Shown in pieces: positions 24,226 to 32,341 of a stretch of DNA of 64,000 nt. The translations under genes and the position numbers were made by a program. The stretch's first letter is position 1. Each line of letters starts with the position of its first letter. Origin of the DNA: Nonomuraea sp. NBC_00507 (GTDB taxonomy: Bacteria; Actinomycetota; Actinomycetes; Streptosporangiales; Streptosporangiaceae). The notes beneath the pieces were generated by a model, which saw nothing but the letters and a program-made list of their open reading frames with translations, was not told the DNA's origin and did not search any database. The stretch is taken from positions 1,860,001 through 1,924,000 of the forward strand of contig NZ_CP107853.1 in assembly GCF_036013525.1 (NCBI RefSeq), read 5' to 3'.

Positions 24226-26259
24226 CTAGGAGCCGTAGAGCTCGCGGTGCCACAGGTCCGCGCAGATCCGTTCGATCCCGGTGGTCAGATGGCGGCGGTA
24301 GGTGGTGAAGGGCAGGCCGAGGCGCTCGGCGGCGATCTCCTGGGTGGCCGCGCCGCGGAGGAACGTGACGGTCAGGGCGCGGTGGGGCTTGTGCGCGCGA
24401 GGGTCTTCGCCGAGCGCGGCGATGGCCTGTTCCAGCAGCTCGCGCAGTGCGGTGGCGGGATCTGAGCCGGGGTGTTCGGCGACGATCCTGCTGCGGGCGA
24501 GCGGGCCGGCGGCCAGCGCGCTCGGCCGGCCGAGGTGCCGCAGCGCGGCGCGGACGGCCTCGGCGAACTCTGCATAGGAGAGCACGGCGAACCCTGCCGG
24601 CTGCGTGCGGGCGGGCTCCGGCGAGGTCAGCGGCCGGCTCAGGCGTTCCAACCAGGTCTGAGCGGGCACCGCACGCCAGTCGTGGATGAACAGGTCGTAC
24701 GCGCCGTCACCCAGCCGCGCTCGTTCCGAGGTCTCGTGCATGTCGAAGTGCCGCAGGCAAGAACGGCACGCGGGCTCGGGGTCGCGGATCGCGACATAGG
24801 ACCAGGCCATGCGCTCGGCCCGCAGGCAGGAGCCGATCATTCGCCACTGGATCAGGTCCATCACGGGCGAGTTGCCGCGGTGCCCGGGCAGCACCCAGAA
24901 ACGGCCGATGGCCAGGTGCTCGCCGGAGCGCAGCGGAGCGGTGGTGCGCGAGTGGGCCCAGGCCGCGGCCGCGATCGGATCGGCGGCGAGCTCCTGCTCA
25001 TCCGGCTCTTCCAGGCGCAGCCACGCGCTGAACGCGACCGGTTCGCCGGTCTCGGCGAGGCGGTAGAGGCGGAAGGCATGGGGACGCCGTTCGGCCCAGA
25101 AGGCGGCATTGGCCGCCGAATCCTCGTTCTCGGTGGTCCGCGCCAGCTGTACCAGGATGTCGACGTCCTCCGCGCGGAACGGCTCTTCCTGCACCACGCC
25201 CTGTCCGCGCCAGGTGTGGAAGTCGGAGGTCATCCCGTCGTGGCGATGCAGGAAGAAAAGGGACCCGACGGCGGCCAGCACGTCAGGATCGGCCGCGGTA
25301 CGCAGCCTTTCCGCCAGGTGGGCGTGGATCAGCTGGTGCATGGCCGCGTACCCCTGCGGATCGCGCCAGCGGAGATCCGCCTCGAGCACCTCGCGGACCA
25401 CATCGTGCGGATACAGGCCGAGCGCGGTGGATTCGACGAAAGGCAGCCGCCGCAGCCAGGTGAACAGCGGGGCGACATCGCCGGGCAGTACCGCGCGCAG
25501 CAGGTCTTCGGTGGTCATGTACGTGTGCGCGCACGCTTCCAGCGCGTGCCGGTGCGCGGCGGAGGGGACCTCGCCCACCAACTGGTCGAGCAGCGTCGCG
25601 ACGACATCCTGGTGCGGCTTCCACCGGCTGCTGGCGTGCCGGTCCTTGGCCGCCACCGCCGCGCCCAGGGACAACGCCAGCGGATGGCCGCCGGCGAACG
25701 CGAGCAGTGGCTCGTGCAGGTCGACGGCCACCCCACGGGCGTCCAGCAAGGCCCGGGCGTCGGTGGGCGCGAGCTCGCGCAGCGGCATCACCTCCAACGC
25801 CTGCGCCCAGCCGGGGTCGGTGCACCATGCCAGGTCCGGCGGGGTCCGGCTGGCCACGACCGTCAGGACTCCGACCCGCGCGCGGGGGAGGAATCTCTCG
25901 CGCAGCCAGCCCTCCAGCCCCTCGATGCGCTCGAAGGCGTCGATCAGCAACACCGCGCGCTCATCGTGCGGCAGCGATCCGGCCTCCGCCTCGAACGCCT
26001 CGGGTGACGGCTCCAGGGTGCGCCCGTCCAGCAGCGCCACCGGCCGCCCGGCCGCCGTGGCCTCCTGCGCGAAGCGCCTCAACAACGTCGACTTGCCGAT
26101 GCCCCCGGGACCGTGCACCCACAGCACGCTGGGGCCCCCGCCGCACAGCGTGGAGCTGAAGGCGGTCAGCTCCTCCTCGCGCCCGACGAACGCGGCTTCC
26201 CGTGCGACTTGCAGATGCCGCCCCAGCAGCCCGGAGCTCCTTCTCGTCCCTGACGACAT
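24226..26259 (-). CDS. STAND-like AAA NTPase with C-terminal HTH-like region
   Basis: A 677-residue protein. After REAAFVGREEELTAF comes Walker A in HGPGGIGKSTLLRRF, Walker B in AVLLIDAFERIEG, a sensor-like VVASRTPPDL, and GGHPLALSLGAAVAA, the GxP-type motif of STAND/AP-ATPases, followed by a winged-helix region. The middle (about 400-560) has no repeat I can recognise. The C-terminus, AATQEIAAERLGLPFTTYRRHL, reads as a helix-turn-helix. Start at 26259; in-frame upstream starts exist. Members of this architecture act as signal-dependent regulators or defence switches. Substrate and trigger are unknown. The recombinase-fold gene downstream may be co-transcribed. Confidence 0.75.
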   Translation of the reverse strand: MSSGTRRSSGLLGRHLQVAREAAFVGREEELTAFSSTLCGGGPSVLWVHGPGGIGKSTLLRRFAQEATAAGRPVALLDGRTLEPSPEAFEAEAGSLPHDERAVLLIDAFERIEGLEGWLRERFLPRARVGVLTVVASRTPPDLAWCTDPGWAQALEVMPLRELAPTDARALLDARGVAVDLHEPLLAFAGGHPLALSLGAAVAAKDRHASSRWKPHQDVVATLLDQLVGEVPSAAHRHALEACAHTYMTTEDLLRAVLPGDVAPLFTWLRRLPFVESTALGLYPHDVVREVLEADLRWRDPQGYAAMHQLIHAHLAERLRTAADPDVLAAVGSLFFLHRHDGMTSDFHTWRGQGVVQEEPFRAEDVDILVQLARTTENEDSAANAAFWAERRPHAFRLYRLAETGEPVAFSAWLRLEEPDEQELAADPIAAAAWAHSRTTAPLRSGEHLAIGRFWVLPGHRGNSPVMDLIQWRMIGSCLRAERMAWSYVAIRDPEPACRSCLRHFDMHETSERARLGDGAYDLFIHDWRAVPAQTWLERLSRPLTSPEPARTQPAGFAVLSYAEFAEAVRAALRHLGRPSALAAGPLARSRIVAEHPGSDPATALRELLEQAIAALGEDPRAHKPHRALTVTFLRGAATQEIAAERLGLPFTTYRRHLTTGIERICADLWHRELYGS

Positions 26260-26373
26260 GACCTCAACGTTAGCCTCGGGCGACTTTGCCATTTCCCCAA
26301 ACCGCCAGAAAAGTGGGTGCATTTACTCACAGTTCACAACGAAACGGCGTTCCAGGGCTTAACGGTACTTGCT

Positions 26374-26414
26374 CCGTAAAGCGTGGAATTCCATAAGAAT
26401 TGCGCGCTTTACGG
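26374..26414. repeat. 10-bp inverted repeat with 21-bp spacer
   Basis: CCGTAAAGCG (26374-26383) and CGCTTTACGG (26405-26414) are perfect complements; the loop holds a second small palindrome, GGAATTCC (26385-26392). It sits in the 238-bp gap between the divergent NTPase and acyltransferase genes, so it may be an operator or an attenuator-like stem. Confidence 0.5.
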
Positions 26415-26497
26415 TCTGCCCCTGGGCCAGAAATGAGCAGAAAGCGGGCAGCCGTTGGCCTGGGAAGTGGACAGTCGATGGGCGGAGGGTGGCCGCC

Positions 26498-27580
26498 ATG
26501 CGACCCTCGGACACCAGAACCCGGGCGCCGCGTGGCCCCGTGCTCTCGCCGCAGGCGGCACCGGCGAGGATCCACGAGCTCGACGCCCTTCGGTTGGTGG
26601 CGGCCGTCAGCGTGGTCCTGTTCCACTACACGTTCTCGGGCTGGGCCGACGGCACTACGACGGTGGCCTACCCCGAGATGGGCTCCTGGACCCGCTACGG
26701 CTACCTGGGTGTCGACCTGTTTTTCATGATCAGTGGGTTCGTCGTGCTCATGAGCGCCTGGGGCGCGACCCCGCGCCGGTTCGTGGTGTCCCGCGGGGCA
26801 AGGCTCTATCCGGCCTACTGGCTCGCCATCGCGGTGACCGCCTTCGTCACGGTCACGCTCGGCCGCGACCTCTTCCCGATCTCGGCAGGGCAGGTCCTGG
26901 CGAACCTGACGATGTTCCAGGCCGTGGCGGACGTGCCCAACGTCGACGTCGTCTACTGGACGCTGTGGGCGGAGATGCGCTTCTACGTCCTCATCCTGGC
27001 CCTGACCTGGATCGGCATCACCAGGTCGAGGGTGATGGCCGTGCTGTGGGGCTGGCTGGCGCTGACCGTGCTGGTGGAGGCCGGGTTGCTGCCCCGCGTG
27101 GCCGATCTGGTCGTGCAGTCGGAGTTCTCGCATTACTTCATCGCGGGCATGGCGCTCTTCCTCGCCCGTGACCGGGGGTTCACCTGGCCCATCGGCCTGC
27201 TGCTGACCCTCTGCGCGGGAAACGCGGTCTACCGCGCCCTCGGCTACGCCGACGCCGTCGGACGACGCTACGGGGTCGCCTACGACCACGTGGTCGTCAT
27301 CACGGTGGTGATCGCACTGTTCGCGATCACGGCCATGGTCGCACTCGGCGTCACCCGCCGCCTGGGGCGGCCGTGGCTGGCCACGGCCGGCGCGCTCACC
27401 TATCCGCTCTACCTGCTGCACGCCCACATCGGCTTCATCCTGATCAACCGCGTCGGCGCGAGCCTCGACAAGTACGTGCTGCTGGCCGCACTCCTGGCCA
27501 CCATGGCCGCGGCCGCCTACGCCGTGCACCGCCTCGTCGAACGTCCCGCCGCGCCGCTGATCAAACGCATCCTGGGCTGA
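26498..27580 (+). CDS. Acyltransferase 3 family membrane protein
   Basis: A 360-residue polytopic protein of the OatA/NodX acyltransferase 3 family. HELDALRLVAAVSVVLFHYTF contains the conserved family histidine, followed by YLGVDLFFMISGFV and RRFVVSRGARLYPAYWLAI. About ten hydrophobic segments follow, ending AYAVHRLVERP. Members O-acetylate or acylate surface glycans, antibiotics or lipids at the membrane. ATG at 26498 is preceded by GGAGGG. No glycan genes adjoin it, so the acceptor is unknown. Confidence 0.9.
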   Translation: MRPSDTRTRAPRGPVLSPQAAPARIHELDALRLVAAVSVVLFHYTFSGWADGTTTVAYPEMGSWTRYGYLGVDLFFMISGFVVLMSAWGATPRRFVVSRGARLYPAYWLAIAVTAFVTVTLGRDLFPISAGQVLANLTMFQAVADVPNVDVVYWTLWAEMRFYVLILALTWIGITRSRVMAVLWGWLALTVLVEAGLLPRVADLVVQSEFSHYFIAGMALFLARDRGFTWPIGLLLTLCAGNAVYRALGYADAVGRRYGVAYDHVVVITVVIALFAITAMVALGVTRRLGRPWLATAGALTYPLYLLHAHIGFILINRVGASLDKYVLLAALLATMAAAAYAVHRLVERPAAPLIKRILG

Positions 27581-27617
27581 GCGTGGGTCATGTCAGCGCA
27601 CGCGCCGGGTCGACGTT

Positions 27618-27652
27618 CCCGCCCGCCGGTCGCGGTGGCACCGGCGGGCGGG
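27618..27652. terminator. Strong bidirectional hairpin
   Basis: CCCGCCCGCCGG (27618-27629) pairs perfectly over 12 bp with CCGGCGGGCGGG (27641-27652), loop 11 nt. It separates the acyltransferase gene from the convergent decayed gene. No U-tract. Confidence 0.65.
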
Positions 27653-27660
27653 TCTGAACG

Positions 27661-28203
27661 TCAGGGCTCCCACACCGCTTGTACGGCGTCGTCGTCGGCG
27701 CGGTAATGCTCGCGTTCCAGCGCGCCGGGCGCGGTGAAGGCGGCCATGGAGCGGTCGGCGACCGCGGCGAAGGCGGCTGCCGGATCGGCCCCGAGGTGAT
27801 CGGTGTCGGCTTGGCGTTGGGAGTCGAACTCGGCCGGATCCACCTGGTCGCGTTCGGCGACACCGGCGAGCCCTGCTCGCCGATCTGGCCCAGCAGGTGG
27901 CCGACCAGGGCGTGGCTGCGCTCCAGCAAGCCCGTGACGGCGGGCGGCCCCGCCATCGCGCCGCCGCAGGTCTTCGGCGTCGTAGATCAGCTCGCCGGAG
28001 ACGATGGAGCAGACCAGGTCTCCGTCGGTGAACTGGTGGCGTACGCGAAAGTCGCGTACTGCGGCGCCTTCCATGGCCCACAACGCGTTCAGCGACAGCC
28101 CGGGCACGCCCGCGTCCTGCAGGCGCGGATAGACCTCCACCGGCAGCACTGACGCGACAGGCGCACATGGTGTCTGATCGGCACAGATACAACTTCCGTT
28201 CAC
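27661..28203 (-). pseudogene. Decayed gene with TIGR03086-like pieces in two frames
   Basis: Two frames carry recognisable but disjoint pieces. One (to about 27850) reads PPAVTGLLERSHALVGHLLG followed by an N-terminal-like turn, and the other ends DPAAAFAAVADRSMAAFTAPGALE. Both resemble the mycothiol-dependent maleylpyruvate isomerase-like TIGR03086 family, but the 50-60 residues normally between them are missing. Upstream (28000-28150) a third piece, RHQFTDGDLVCSIVSGELIY, looks like a SnoaL-type fragment. I read this as a scrambled remnant, not an expressed gene. Coding in the longest frame is possible but less likely. Confidence 0.5.
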
Positions 28204-28303
28204 GATGCGTTCTATGTCCGGTTCTGCGCTGGCGAGCTGCGGGTACTTCGATCAGCGCGTGCGGGTGGGCGTCACCCGCACGACGACCCTCCCGGAGGCA
28301 CTT

Positions 28304-30553
28304 GTGCGCAGCACACGGCGGCCCGCGTCGGCCATCGCGGCCGCAGCGGCCATAGCGATGCTCAGCGTGGCCGTTCCCCCAGCAGGCGCGGCGGCCTCGA
28401 GCCATTCCGCAGGCGCCCGCTGTTCGGCCGACGTGTCCCTGCTCGGCTTCACCGACAGCCTGGACAAGACCACGTTCCAGGGCACGGCCGTCGCCGGGCT
28501 GTCCGCCCTGGCGCTGACCCGCCCGTCGCGGGCCCTGGCGCTCGTGGACAACATCGGCACCACCCCTGCCCGCCTCTACGATCTCGCCCTCACCTCCGGC
28601 CAGCGGAAACTCTCGGCCGAGGTACGCGGGATGATGACGCTGCGGCGGCCGGACGGCGCCCCGTACACCGGCGCCGACTTCGACGGCGAAGGGCTCGTGG
28701 CCGAGCGGGGCGGCGGCACCGTGCTGGCGAGCTCCGAGACGGAGCCGTCGATCCGGCGGTTCCGGCTGTCCGACGGCAGGGAGGTGGCCTCCCTCGACGT
28801 GCCGGCCAGATTCCGGGTCGCCCCGGCCGGTCAGGCGCAGGTCAACCAGACCTTCGAGGCCCTGGCCGGCACGCCCGACGGCCGCGTCCTGTACGCCGGC
28901 ATGGAAGGGCCGCTGTCCACCGACGGCCGCGACGCCGCCGGCCGGGGCCTGCAGCGGATCCTGCGGTACGAAGGCAGGCCCGGCAACGCTTACACCCCGG
29001 CCGCGCAGTACGCCTACCGCACCGACGCCGGTCTCGGGCTCGTCGAACTGGTGGCGCTCGGCGACGACCAACTGCTGGCCCTGGAGCGCGGTTTCACCGC
29101 CGGGGTCGGCAACACCGTGCGGGTGTACCGGGTCTCCGCCACCGGCGTGCCGGACGTCTCCGGCGTCGAGTCGCTCGCCACCCTGACGGACCCCCGCGCC
29201 TGGCTCGGCAAGCAGCTCCTGGTCGACCTCGTCGACTGCCCGCCGTCCGGGGCGAGCGCCAAGCAACCCCAGCCGAACCCGTTGCTGGACAACATCGAGG
29301 GGATGGCGCTGGGCGGGCCGCTGCCCGGTGGTCGCCGTACGCTCTACCTCGTCTCCGACGACAACAACAACGCGGTGCAGACCACCCGGATGTACGCGCT
29401 GAGCGTCCGGCTGCCGGATGAGGCACGCCTGTCCGCCCGCGCGCTGCTGTCGGCGACCGCCTACCAGCCCGGCCCCGTGTCGGGCACGCAGCTGCCGCCC
29501 GCCACCGTCAACGGGGTCACCCCGCCGTTCCAGGGCCAGCCGATCCCCGGCTTCTCCGCGGTGATCCCAGCGACCCCGGGGGCCCGCTCCGCGAGCCGCC
29601 TGCTCGCCATGCCGGACAACGGATTCGGGGCGAAGAACAACTCGGCCGACTTCCTGCTGCGCGCGTACGTCATCGAGCCGGACTACCGCAGCGGCAAGAT
29701 CGACGTCCGGAGCCACATCAGCTTCCGCGACCCGGATCGCAAGGTGCCGTTCCCGATCGTCAACCAGGACACCGCCGACCGGCTGTTGACCGGGGCCGAC
29801 TTCGACATCGAGTCGCTGGCCTGGGACGCGCGGGGCGACCTGTGGATCGGCGAGGAGTTCGGGCCGTACCTGGTCCGCACCGACCGCACCGGCAAGGTCC
29901 TGCAGGCGCCGATCCCGCTGCCGGACGGCACGAAGTCTCCCCAGTCGCCCGATCTGGCCCAAGGCGAGAGCCCGACCTTGCCGGCCAGCCGCGGGTTCGA
30001 AGCCATGGCCGCGAGCGAGGACGGCTGGACCCTGTACCCGATCCTGGAGGGCGCGAAGACCGGCGACCCCGACCAGCGCCGGCGGGTGGTCTACGAGTTC
30101 GACGTGCGTGCCGGCGCGTACACGGGCCGCACCTGGTCCTTTCGGGTCGACGAGCCGGGCCTCGTCGTGGGCGACGCGGCGGTGCTCGACGACCGGCGGC
30201 TGCTGTTGATCGAGCGGGACAACGACATGGGCCCGAGCGCCCGGATCAAGCGTCTGGTCGTCACCGATCTCGACGCCGCGGCGCCCGACGGCGCCCTGCC
30301 CCGCCGCACCCCCGTGGACCTGCTGCGCATTGCCGACCCGAAGGGCGTCTCGACGCCTGCTCGCCCAGGCGAGTATGGCGTCGGGCCGCTGTTCTCGTTC
30401 CCGCTGCAGTCGGTCGAGTCGGTGCTGCCGCTGCACGGTGACCGGATCGTGGTCGCCAACGACAACAACTTCCCCGGGAACGACGGACGCATCCCGGGCC
30501 GGCCCGACGACACCGAGGTGATCGTCATCGACGTGCCGGGTCTGCGCGACTGA
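28304..30553 (+). CDS. Secreted phytase-like esterase, two repeated domains
   Basis: A 749-residue exported protein of the esterase-like activity of phytase family. GTG at 28304 is preferred: GGAGG (28294-28298) sits 5 nt upstream and a signal peptide with core AIAAAAAIAMLSVAVPPAGA begins at once; an ATG at 28205 would place 33 extra residues before it. The chain contains two related beta-propeller-like halves: the first with GADFDGEGLV and LLDNIEGMALGGPLPGG, the second with GADFDIESLAWDARGDLWIGEEFGPY (quoted in parts) and the closing VANDNNFPG. Acidic residues of these motifs are likely metal ligands. Probably a calcium-dependent extracellular phosphoesterase. Confidence 0.85.
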   Translation: MRSTRRPASAIAAAAAIAMLSVAVPPAGAAASSHSAGARCSADVSLLGFTDSLDKTTFQGTAVAGLSALALTRPSRALALVDNIGTTPARLYDLALTSGQRKLSAEVRGMMTLRRPDGAPYTGADFDGEGLVAERGGGTVLASSETEPSIRRFRLSDGREVASLDVPARFRVAPAGQAQVNQTFEALAGTPDGRVLYAGMEGPLSTDGRDAAGRGLQRILRYEGRPGNAYTPAAQYAYRTDAGLGLVELVALGDDQLLALERGFTAGVGNTVRVYRVSATGVPDVSGVESLATLTDPRAWLGKQLLVDLVDCPPSGASAKQPQPNPLLDNIEGMALGGPLPGGRRTLYLVSDDNNNAVQTTRMYALSVRLPDEARLSARALLSATAYQPGPVSGTQLPPATVNGVTPPFQGQPIPGFSAVIPATPGARSASRLLAMPDNGFGAKNNSADFLLRAYVIEPDYRSGKIDVRSHISFRDPDRKVPFPIVNQDTADRLLTGADFDIESLAWDARGDLWIGEEFGPYLVRTDRTGKVLQAPIPLPDGTKSPQSPDLAQGESPTLPASRGFEAMAASEDGWTLYPILEGAKTGDPDQRRRVVYEFDVRAGAYTGRTWSFRVDEPGLVVGDAAVLDDRRLLLIERDNDMGPSARIKRLVVTDLDAAAPDGALPRRTPVDLLRIADPKGVSTPARPGEYGVGPLFSFPLQSVESVLPLHGDRIVVANDNNFPGNDGRIPGRPDDTEVIVIDVPGLRD

Positions 30554-30567
30554 CCGAGGTTCGTCGG

Positions 30568-30593
30568 CAGGGGTGCACCTAGGTGCACCCCTG
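30568..30593. terminator. 26-bp perfect palindromic terminator
   Basis: CAGGGGTGCACC and its complement GGTGCACCCCTG form a fully self-complementary 26-bp run centred on TA, starting 14 bp after the esterase stop and followed by TTCTGTG. It should fold as a strong hairpin in RNA. Confidence 0.7.
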
Positions 30594-30699
30594 TTCTGTG
30601 TCCAGCCATATTCCGGGTCGATGTCCTGGCTCGTTACGTTCGTGCTCAGCAGTCCGATGCCGCGTTCACCGGGGCCGCGGCAAGGGGGAGGGCTGGAAC

Positions 30700-31863
30700 A
30701 TGAATACGTCGGGTTTGGCGCCGGCTGCTCCGCACGGCTCACTGGATACGGGGATGCGGGTACCCGCGCCGGACCTGGCGCGGGGTCTCATGCTGCTGGC
30801 CATAGCCTTCGCGCACGCGCCGCTGTTCGTGGTCGACATCGACCTCGGCCCTGCCCTACTCAACGACCTCACGAACGGCTTGCACAATCTCTTCGTCAGC
30901 AACCACGCCCGGCCGATGTTCGCGTTTCTGTTCGGCTACTCGCTGGTCCAGCTGCTGGATCGGCGGACGCGGCGGGGCAGCGCGTGGGTGGACGTCAGGA
31001 AGCTGCTGCGCCGCAGGGGATGGTGGCTTGCCCTGATCGGGTTCGTCCACATGGCGGTGCTGGTCCCCATCGACATCCTGGCCGCGTACGGGGTCAGCGC
31101 CGTCCTGCTCGTCGGCCTCCTGCGGGCCAAGGACTCGACGTTGCTGTGGACGGCGGGGCTCAGCTTGGTGCCGGCGACCGCCATGGTCGGGTTCGCCATG
31201 TGGTATCCGCTGTCGCAGGGCCTTTCGCCTATCGCGGCCGGTAGTGTCGCGGCCGGGATGAAGGGTCCAGGGGAGTTGTTCGCCGAGCGACTCCAGGCCT
31301 GGCCGTTCGGCCTGGTGGCCGGAGTGATCCTCGTCGTTCCTGGCGTGATCTTCGGAGTGTGGGCGGCGCGGCGGCGGCTGCTGGACGAGCCCGCACGGCA
31401 TCGCCGTTTCCTGGTCAACGCCGCGATCGTCACCACTGCTGTGTCCGTCATCGGCGCCGTACCTGTCGGCCTTGTCCAGCTCGGAGTAGGGGCCGAGCCG
31501 TCGGGCGCCGCCTTGTGGGCGGCCGCGCTCGTGCAGCCGCTCACCGGATACTTCGGCGGGATCGGCATGGCCGCGATCATCGGGTTGATCGCGATCCCGA
31601 TCACCCGGCGACCGAACGGCCTGGCCACTGCCGTTCAGGCGCTCGGTCAGCGCTCGATGAGCTTGTACCTCTTCCAGTCCCTCGTGTTCGTCGGGGTCTT
31701 CTATCCGTACGGACTCGACCTGCAGGACGACCTGGGGCTTGCCGGCGCCACGGGCGTGGCCGCGGCGACGTGGCTGGTGTCGGTGGTCATCGCCGAGGTC
31801 ATGCGGCGTGCCGGGTACAGAGGTCCCGCGGAGATCCTGTTGCGCCGCCTGGCCTACCGATGA
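30700..31863 (+). CDS. DUF418 membrane protein
   Basis: A 387-residue polytopic protein. The family start APDLARGLMLLAIAFAHAPL and the conserved HARPMFAFLFGYSLVQLLDR identify DUF418 (YeiB-like), which is distantly related to acyltransferase 3 proteins. The C-terminal block QRSMSLYLFQSLVFVGVFYP is also typical. The ATG at 30700 has GGGGGAGG upstream. Biochemical function is unknown across the family. It is monocistronic between two hairpins. Confidence 0.9.
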   Translation: MNTSGLAPAAPHGSLDTGMRVPAPDLARGLMLLAIAFAHAPLFVVDIDLGPALLNDLTNGLHNLFVSNHARPMFAFLFGYSLVQLLDRRTRRGSAWVDVRKLLRRRGWWLALIGFVHMAVLVPIDILAAYGVSAVLLVGLLRAKDSTLLWTAGLSLVPATAMVGFAMWYPLSQGLSPIAAGSVAAGMKGPGELFAERLQAWPFGLVAGVILVVPGVIFGVWAARRRLLDEPARHRRFLVNAAIVTTAVSVIGAVPVGLVQLGVGAEPSGAALWAAALVQPLTGYFGGIGMAAIIGLIAIPITRRPNGLATAVQALGQRSMSLYLFQSLVFVGVFYPYGLDLQDDLGLAGATGVAAATWLVSVVIAEVMRRAGYRGPAEILLRRLAYR

Positions 31864-31934
31864 GACGGCTGCGACATCAAACTAGCGTGGGCGTGGGTGT
31901 CGATTCCGGCCACGCCCGTTCGTAGTCAGGTGAA

Positions 31935-31958
31935 CGGGGCGGGACAGACCCCGCCCCG
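31935..31958. terminator. 9-bp GC hairpin
   Basis: CGGGGCGGG (31935-31943) pairs with CCCGCCCCG (31950-31958), loop 6 nt. It follows the DUF418 gene by 72 bp and immediately precedes the ribosome binding site of the YCII gene, so it could terminate the former or shape the 5' leader of the latter. Confidence 0.5.
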
Positions 31959-31978
31959 CTGACGAGAGGAGCACCGCC

Positions 31979-32341
31979 TTGCCCCACTACATGTTGTCCG
32001 TGCACAGCTCCGAGAGCCAGGTCCGTGAGCCGATGACCGAGGAGGAGATGCGGCAGTCCCACGAGCGGCTCGGCGTCGTGGAGCAGGAGATGAAGTCGTC
32101 CGGGATGTGGGTGTTCTCCGGCCGTCTGCACGACGCCGACACCGCCACCGTGGTGCGTGTGCGCGATGGCCAGGTCCTGACCACCGACGGCCCCTTCACC
32201 GAGTCGAAAGAGCACCTCGGCGGCTTCTACATCATCCAGGCCGACGACCTCGACGCCGCGCTTGTCTTGGCCTCGAAGGTCACCGCGGCCATCGACACGC
32301 CGATCGAGGTACGTCCGTTCGCCGGCACCTCACAGGAGTGA
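31979..32341 (+). CDS. DGPF/YCII-domain protein
   Basis: A 120-residue protein with the family-naming motif TTDGPFTESKEHLGGFYII and the ferredoxin-like YCII fold. TTG start at 31979 with GAGAGGA upstream; no ATG would give the conserved N-terminus PHYMLSVHSS. It ends in a GTGA overlap with an ECF sigma factor. DGPF proteins are the established partners of ECF42-type sigma factors and may be both regulators and targets of them. Confidence 0.9.
   Translation: MPHYMLSVHSSESQVREPMTEEEMRQSHERLGVVEQEMKSSGMWVFSGRLHDADTATVVRVRDGQVLTTDGPFTESKEHLGGFYIIQADDLDAALVLASKVTAAIDTPIEVRPFAGTSQE

Noticed and set aside
27593..30742. A 1049-codon minus-strand frame opposite the esterase gene.
   Set aside because: The translation has no domain, is Arg/Gly/His/Val-rich and mirrors the esterase coding strand, which has a signal peptide and ribosome binding site.
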